A stretch of DNA of 25,292 nucleotides from positions 1 through 25,292 of the forward strand of contig JAZSLU010000024.1 of NCBI GenBank assembly GCA_045535505.1, given 5' to 3'. Every line of letters begins with the position of its first letter. The stretch's first letter is position 1. The position numbers were made by a program, and so were the translations under genes. This stretch comes from CAKSST01 sp045535505. Lineage in GTDB: Bacteria; Bacillota; Clostridia; Oscillospirales; Acutalibacteraceae. The notes beneath the pieces are model-generated. The model saw only the letters and a list, made by a program, of their open reading frames with translations, searched no databases and was not told the origin of the DNA. This document shows positions 24,027 to 25,292 of this stretch, one piece after another.

Positions 24027-24057
24027 AACAGACAAGCGCATTTTACGCTTGTCTGTT
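24027..24057 (-). terminator. Terminator of the E2-like acyltransferase gene
   Basis: A 12-bp stem aacagacaagcg / cgcttgtctgtt with a 7-nt loop, followed on the minus strand by seven T. It lies 26 nt after the acyltransferase stop and 27 nt before the mraZ -35, which insulates the dcw operon. Confidence 0.88.
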
Positions 24058-24082
24058 ATCAACAAATTATCCAATTTTTGTT

Positions 24083-24961
24083 TTATTTTATATCCTCTAC
24101 AACGGCTTCGGGCGGTACATCAAGCACCTCAGGATTGGTTAAAACCTCTTTCATATATTTAAAAGCAGATGCAAAATAATGGCCATCGCAAATGCGTTCA
24201 TCGGTATTAACCGTAAAATCTATATATTTTTTCTTTACGGTTTCCCCTTTTTCGTTAAGCTCATATTTATGATATTTTGCACCATAAGCCATAAACACAG
24301 GCAAATTACCAAAATCATAAAGATGATGGAATATAGGCGGGATACCCAAAGAACCCATCGAGGTTATAAACATCGAACCGTGGAAAGGACTAAGCTCCAA
24401 TAAAAACTTAGGAAGCAAATCAAAATAGTCAAGGGTCCTTAAAAGCCACACAACAAATTTAAGCAATACACCGGGTATGCATTTTAAAACCCTTGCACAG
24501 CCATCAAAAGCGCTTTTGTCACCCTCTGCCAAATTTTCTTCAATAATCTTTGAAAGGTTATTATAAACGTCATCTGCCGTATCGGTAGGCTCAAATTTCG
24601 CTTTAATAACAGTTTCTTGAGTGTTAAGCTGTAAACCCTTTTTAATAGTCAATGCCATAACAATATCGTTACGTGCAAACACCTTTTGTCCACCAATAAA
24701 ACGGTTAATACCGGGGCGTTGGGACACCGTTCTTACATAAGCACTAACAAGAAGATGCAACATACCAAAGCCTTTTAAGCCTTCGGCACGTTTTTTATGT
24801 ATATATTTTTCAGCCGCAGTAATATCTAAAGTATCACGGAACATATTGCTTGAGCCAACACGGTCAGGCATAATGTAAACCGAAACCACGTTCATAGGAT
24901 CAAGTGAGCGAACCTTTCTTCCTTCCTTGCGGTCGCCTATGCGGCGCTTTGGTTTAGCCAT
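24083..24961 (-). CDS. Free-standing E2/CAT-fold acyltransferase-like protein with altered catalytic motif
   Basis: This 292-residue protein resembles the catalytic domain of 2-oxoacid dehydrogenase E2 subunits and chloramphenicol acetyltransferase. It has no lipoyl or peripheral-subunit-binding domain. Family traces are DITAAEKYIHKKRAEGLKGF, QRPGINRFIGGQKVFARNDI, the GSMFITSMGSLGIPPIFHHL block matching the E2 SNLG motif, and FTVNTDERICDGHYFASAF near the C terminus. In E2 and CAT the catalytic His lies in DHRxxDG or HHxxxDG. Here that place is Glu (E255), with D259-G260 kept and H261 right after. A hydrophobic insertion at about 164-189 (LLKFVVWLLRTLDYF) suggests membrane association. It has GGGAG about 10 nt before the ATG, its own promoter and its own terminator. 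The acyl substrate is unknown; it could use another mechanism or be non-catalytic. Confidence 0.75.
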   Translation of the reverse strand: MAKPKRRIGDRKEGRKVRSLDPMNVVSVYIMPDRVGSSNMFRDTLDITAAEKYIHKKRAEGLKGFGMLHLLVSAYVRTVSQRPGINRFIGGQKVFARNDIVMALTIKKGLQLNTQETVIKAKFEPTDTADDVYNNLSKIIEENLAEGDKSAFDGCARVLKCIPGVLLKFVVWLLRTLDYFDLLPKFLLELSPFHGSMFITSMGSLGIPPIFHHLYDFGNLPVFMAYGAKYHKYELNEKGETVKKKYIDFTVNTDERICDGHYFASAFKYMKEVLTNPEVLDVPPEAVVEDIK

Positions 24962-24981
24962 TTTTTCTCATCTCCCGAAAA

Positions 24982-25002
24982 ATGTTAACAATATATTAAC
25001 AT
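24982..25002. promoter_or_regulatory. Possible operator overlapping the acyltransferase promoter
   Basis: A perfect 7-bp inverted repeat ATGTTAA, 7-nt spacer, TTAACAT covers the -10 element of the acyltransferase promoter. The form fits a dimeric repressor site, but AT-rich inverted repeats can also occur by chance and no adjacent regulator is present. Confidence 0.35.
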
Positions 25003-25021
25003 ATTCTGTCGATTTTTGCAA
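24993..25021 (-). promoter_or_regulatory. Promoter of the E2-like acyltransferase gene
   Basis: On the minus strand TTGCAA (25016-25021) is followed after 17 nt by TAATAT (24993-24998) with a TG extension, 31 nt before the ATG. Confidence 0.65.
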
Positions 25022-25201
25022 GTTTGTTTTTGTTTTTGGCGTTTTAAAGTTCAATCTATTCGCCGTGTTTTGGTATTATAAACTCACAATTACCATTAAT
25101 ACCAAGATATTCACTTTTAGATTTATTTATTATTGCAGTATCTTCAACGATGAATGAGCCTTATTATAATTCAACCGCAACAAAAGTTAATTTAAAATTA
25201 A
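25022..25201. other. Intergenic stretch without a supported gene
   Basis: No convincing gene is visible. On the minus strand, 25056-25162 is an open stretch of about 35 codons (SEYLGINGNCEFIIPKHGE before a stop) with no start codon. It could be the eroded tail of a lost gene or chance. The rest is AT-rich. Confidence 0.4.
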
Positions 25202-25231
25202 AAGCACCTACTGCAAATTCAGTAAGTGCTT
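25202..25231 (-). terminator. Hairpin terminator at the right edge
   Basis: Arms aagcacctactg and cagtaagtgctt pair over 12 positions with one C-A mismatch and a 6-nt loop. On the minus strand a T-rich tract follows. It lies 4 nt beyond the tRNA-like 3' end at 25236, where a tRNA terminator would be expected. Confidence 0.6.
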
Positions 25232-25235
25232 AAAT

Positions 25236-25251
25236 TGGTGCGAGTGACGGG
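25236..25251 (-). other. Possible tRNA 3'-end fragment
   Basis: The minus strand reads CCCGTCACTCGCACCA, which looks like the 3' part of the T stem, the acceptor strand, an A discriminator and an encoded CCA of a tRNA (a tRNA-Leu type GCGAGTG acceptor would pair). The next bases upstream (GACCTCA) do not form a T loop, so the tRNA is truncated or interrupted here, and the window ends too soon to tell. Confidence 0.35.
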
Positions 25252-25263
25252 TGAGGTCGTGAG

Positions 25264-25286
25264 CGCTGCCTGTGGCAGATACAGCG
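25264..25286. repeat. GC-rich hairpin at the window edge
   Basis: Within AT-rich surroundings, 25252-25292 is GC-rich. It contains CTGCC-TGT-GGCAG (25266-25278) as well as alternative CGCTG/CAGCG arms (25264-25268, 25282-25286). It resembles a REP-like or mobile palindromic unit, but only one copy is visible here. Confidence 0.3.
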
Positions 25287-25292
25287 AGCGTA

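Noticed and set aside
1..25292. CRISPR arrays, insertion sequences, prophage or toxin-antitoxin genes
   Set aside because: I saw no regularly spaced direct repeats, transposase or integrase motifs, or toxin-antitoxin pairs anywhere in the window.

Overview
The window is a stretch of core chromosome from a low-GC, Gram-positive anaerobe, most likely a member of the Clostridia (Oscillospirales/Ruminococcaceae type). The basis is AT-rich intergenic DNA, strong AGGAGG-type ribosome binding sites, TTGACA/TATAAT promoters often with a TG extension, many GTG/TTG starts, and gene orders typical of Firmicutes. MurE carries the DNPR motif of meso-diaminopimelate-adding enzymes, so the peptidoglycan is probably mDAP-type. 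Nearly all genes lie on the minus strand.

Right to left (the direction of transcription): (1) 24083-24961, a free-standing E2/CAT-like acyltransferase with an altered catalytic motif. (2) 11525-23898, a division and cell wall (dcw) cluster: mraZ, rsmH, ftsL, a PASTA-containing class B PBP, murE, mraY, ftsW, murG, murA, ftsQ, ftsZ. It makes lipid I/II precursors and the septal machinery, but murF, murD, murC and ftsA are absent from it. (3) 8600-11468, an accessory island with a solitary OppA-like lipoprotein (+), a small tail-anchored protein (-) and an OGG1-type DNA glycosylase (+). (4) 4917-8431, the translation/secretion operon ylxM-ffh-rpsP-khpA-rimM-trmD, driven by a near-perfect promoter. 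(5) 4250-4735, an HPr phosphocarrier and tRNA-Pro(GGG), each with its own promoter. (6) 3297-4212, the remains of a divergent gene pair (LiaF-like membrane protein and XRE regulator) that have both lost their 5' ends at a common junction near 3990. (7) 83-3149, gpsA and a cytoplasmic GH78-type rhamnosidase.

Most transcription units end in clear hairpin terminators, several of them bidirectional. The extreme right end (25202-25292) has a hairpin followed by what looks like the last 16 nt of a tRNA on the minus strand, then GC-rich sequence that does not continue the tRNA.

I did not find a convincing new multi-gene system. The most unusual items are the deletion-fused LiaF/XRE pair, the E2-like enzyme with Glu in place of the catalytic His, a repeated GTGGTGGAAA box flanking the mraZ leader, and the reduced gene content of the dcw cluster.
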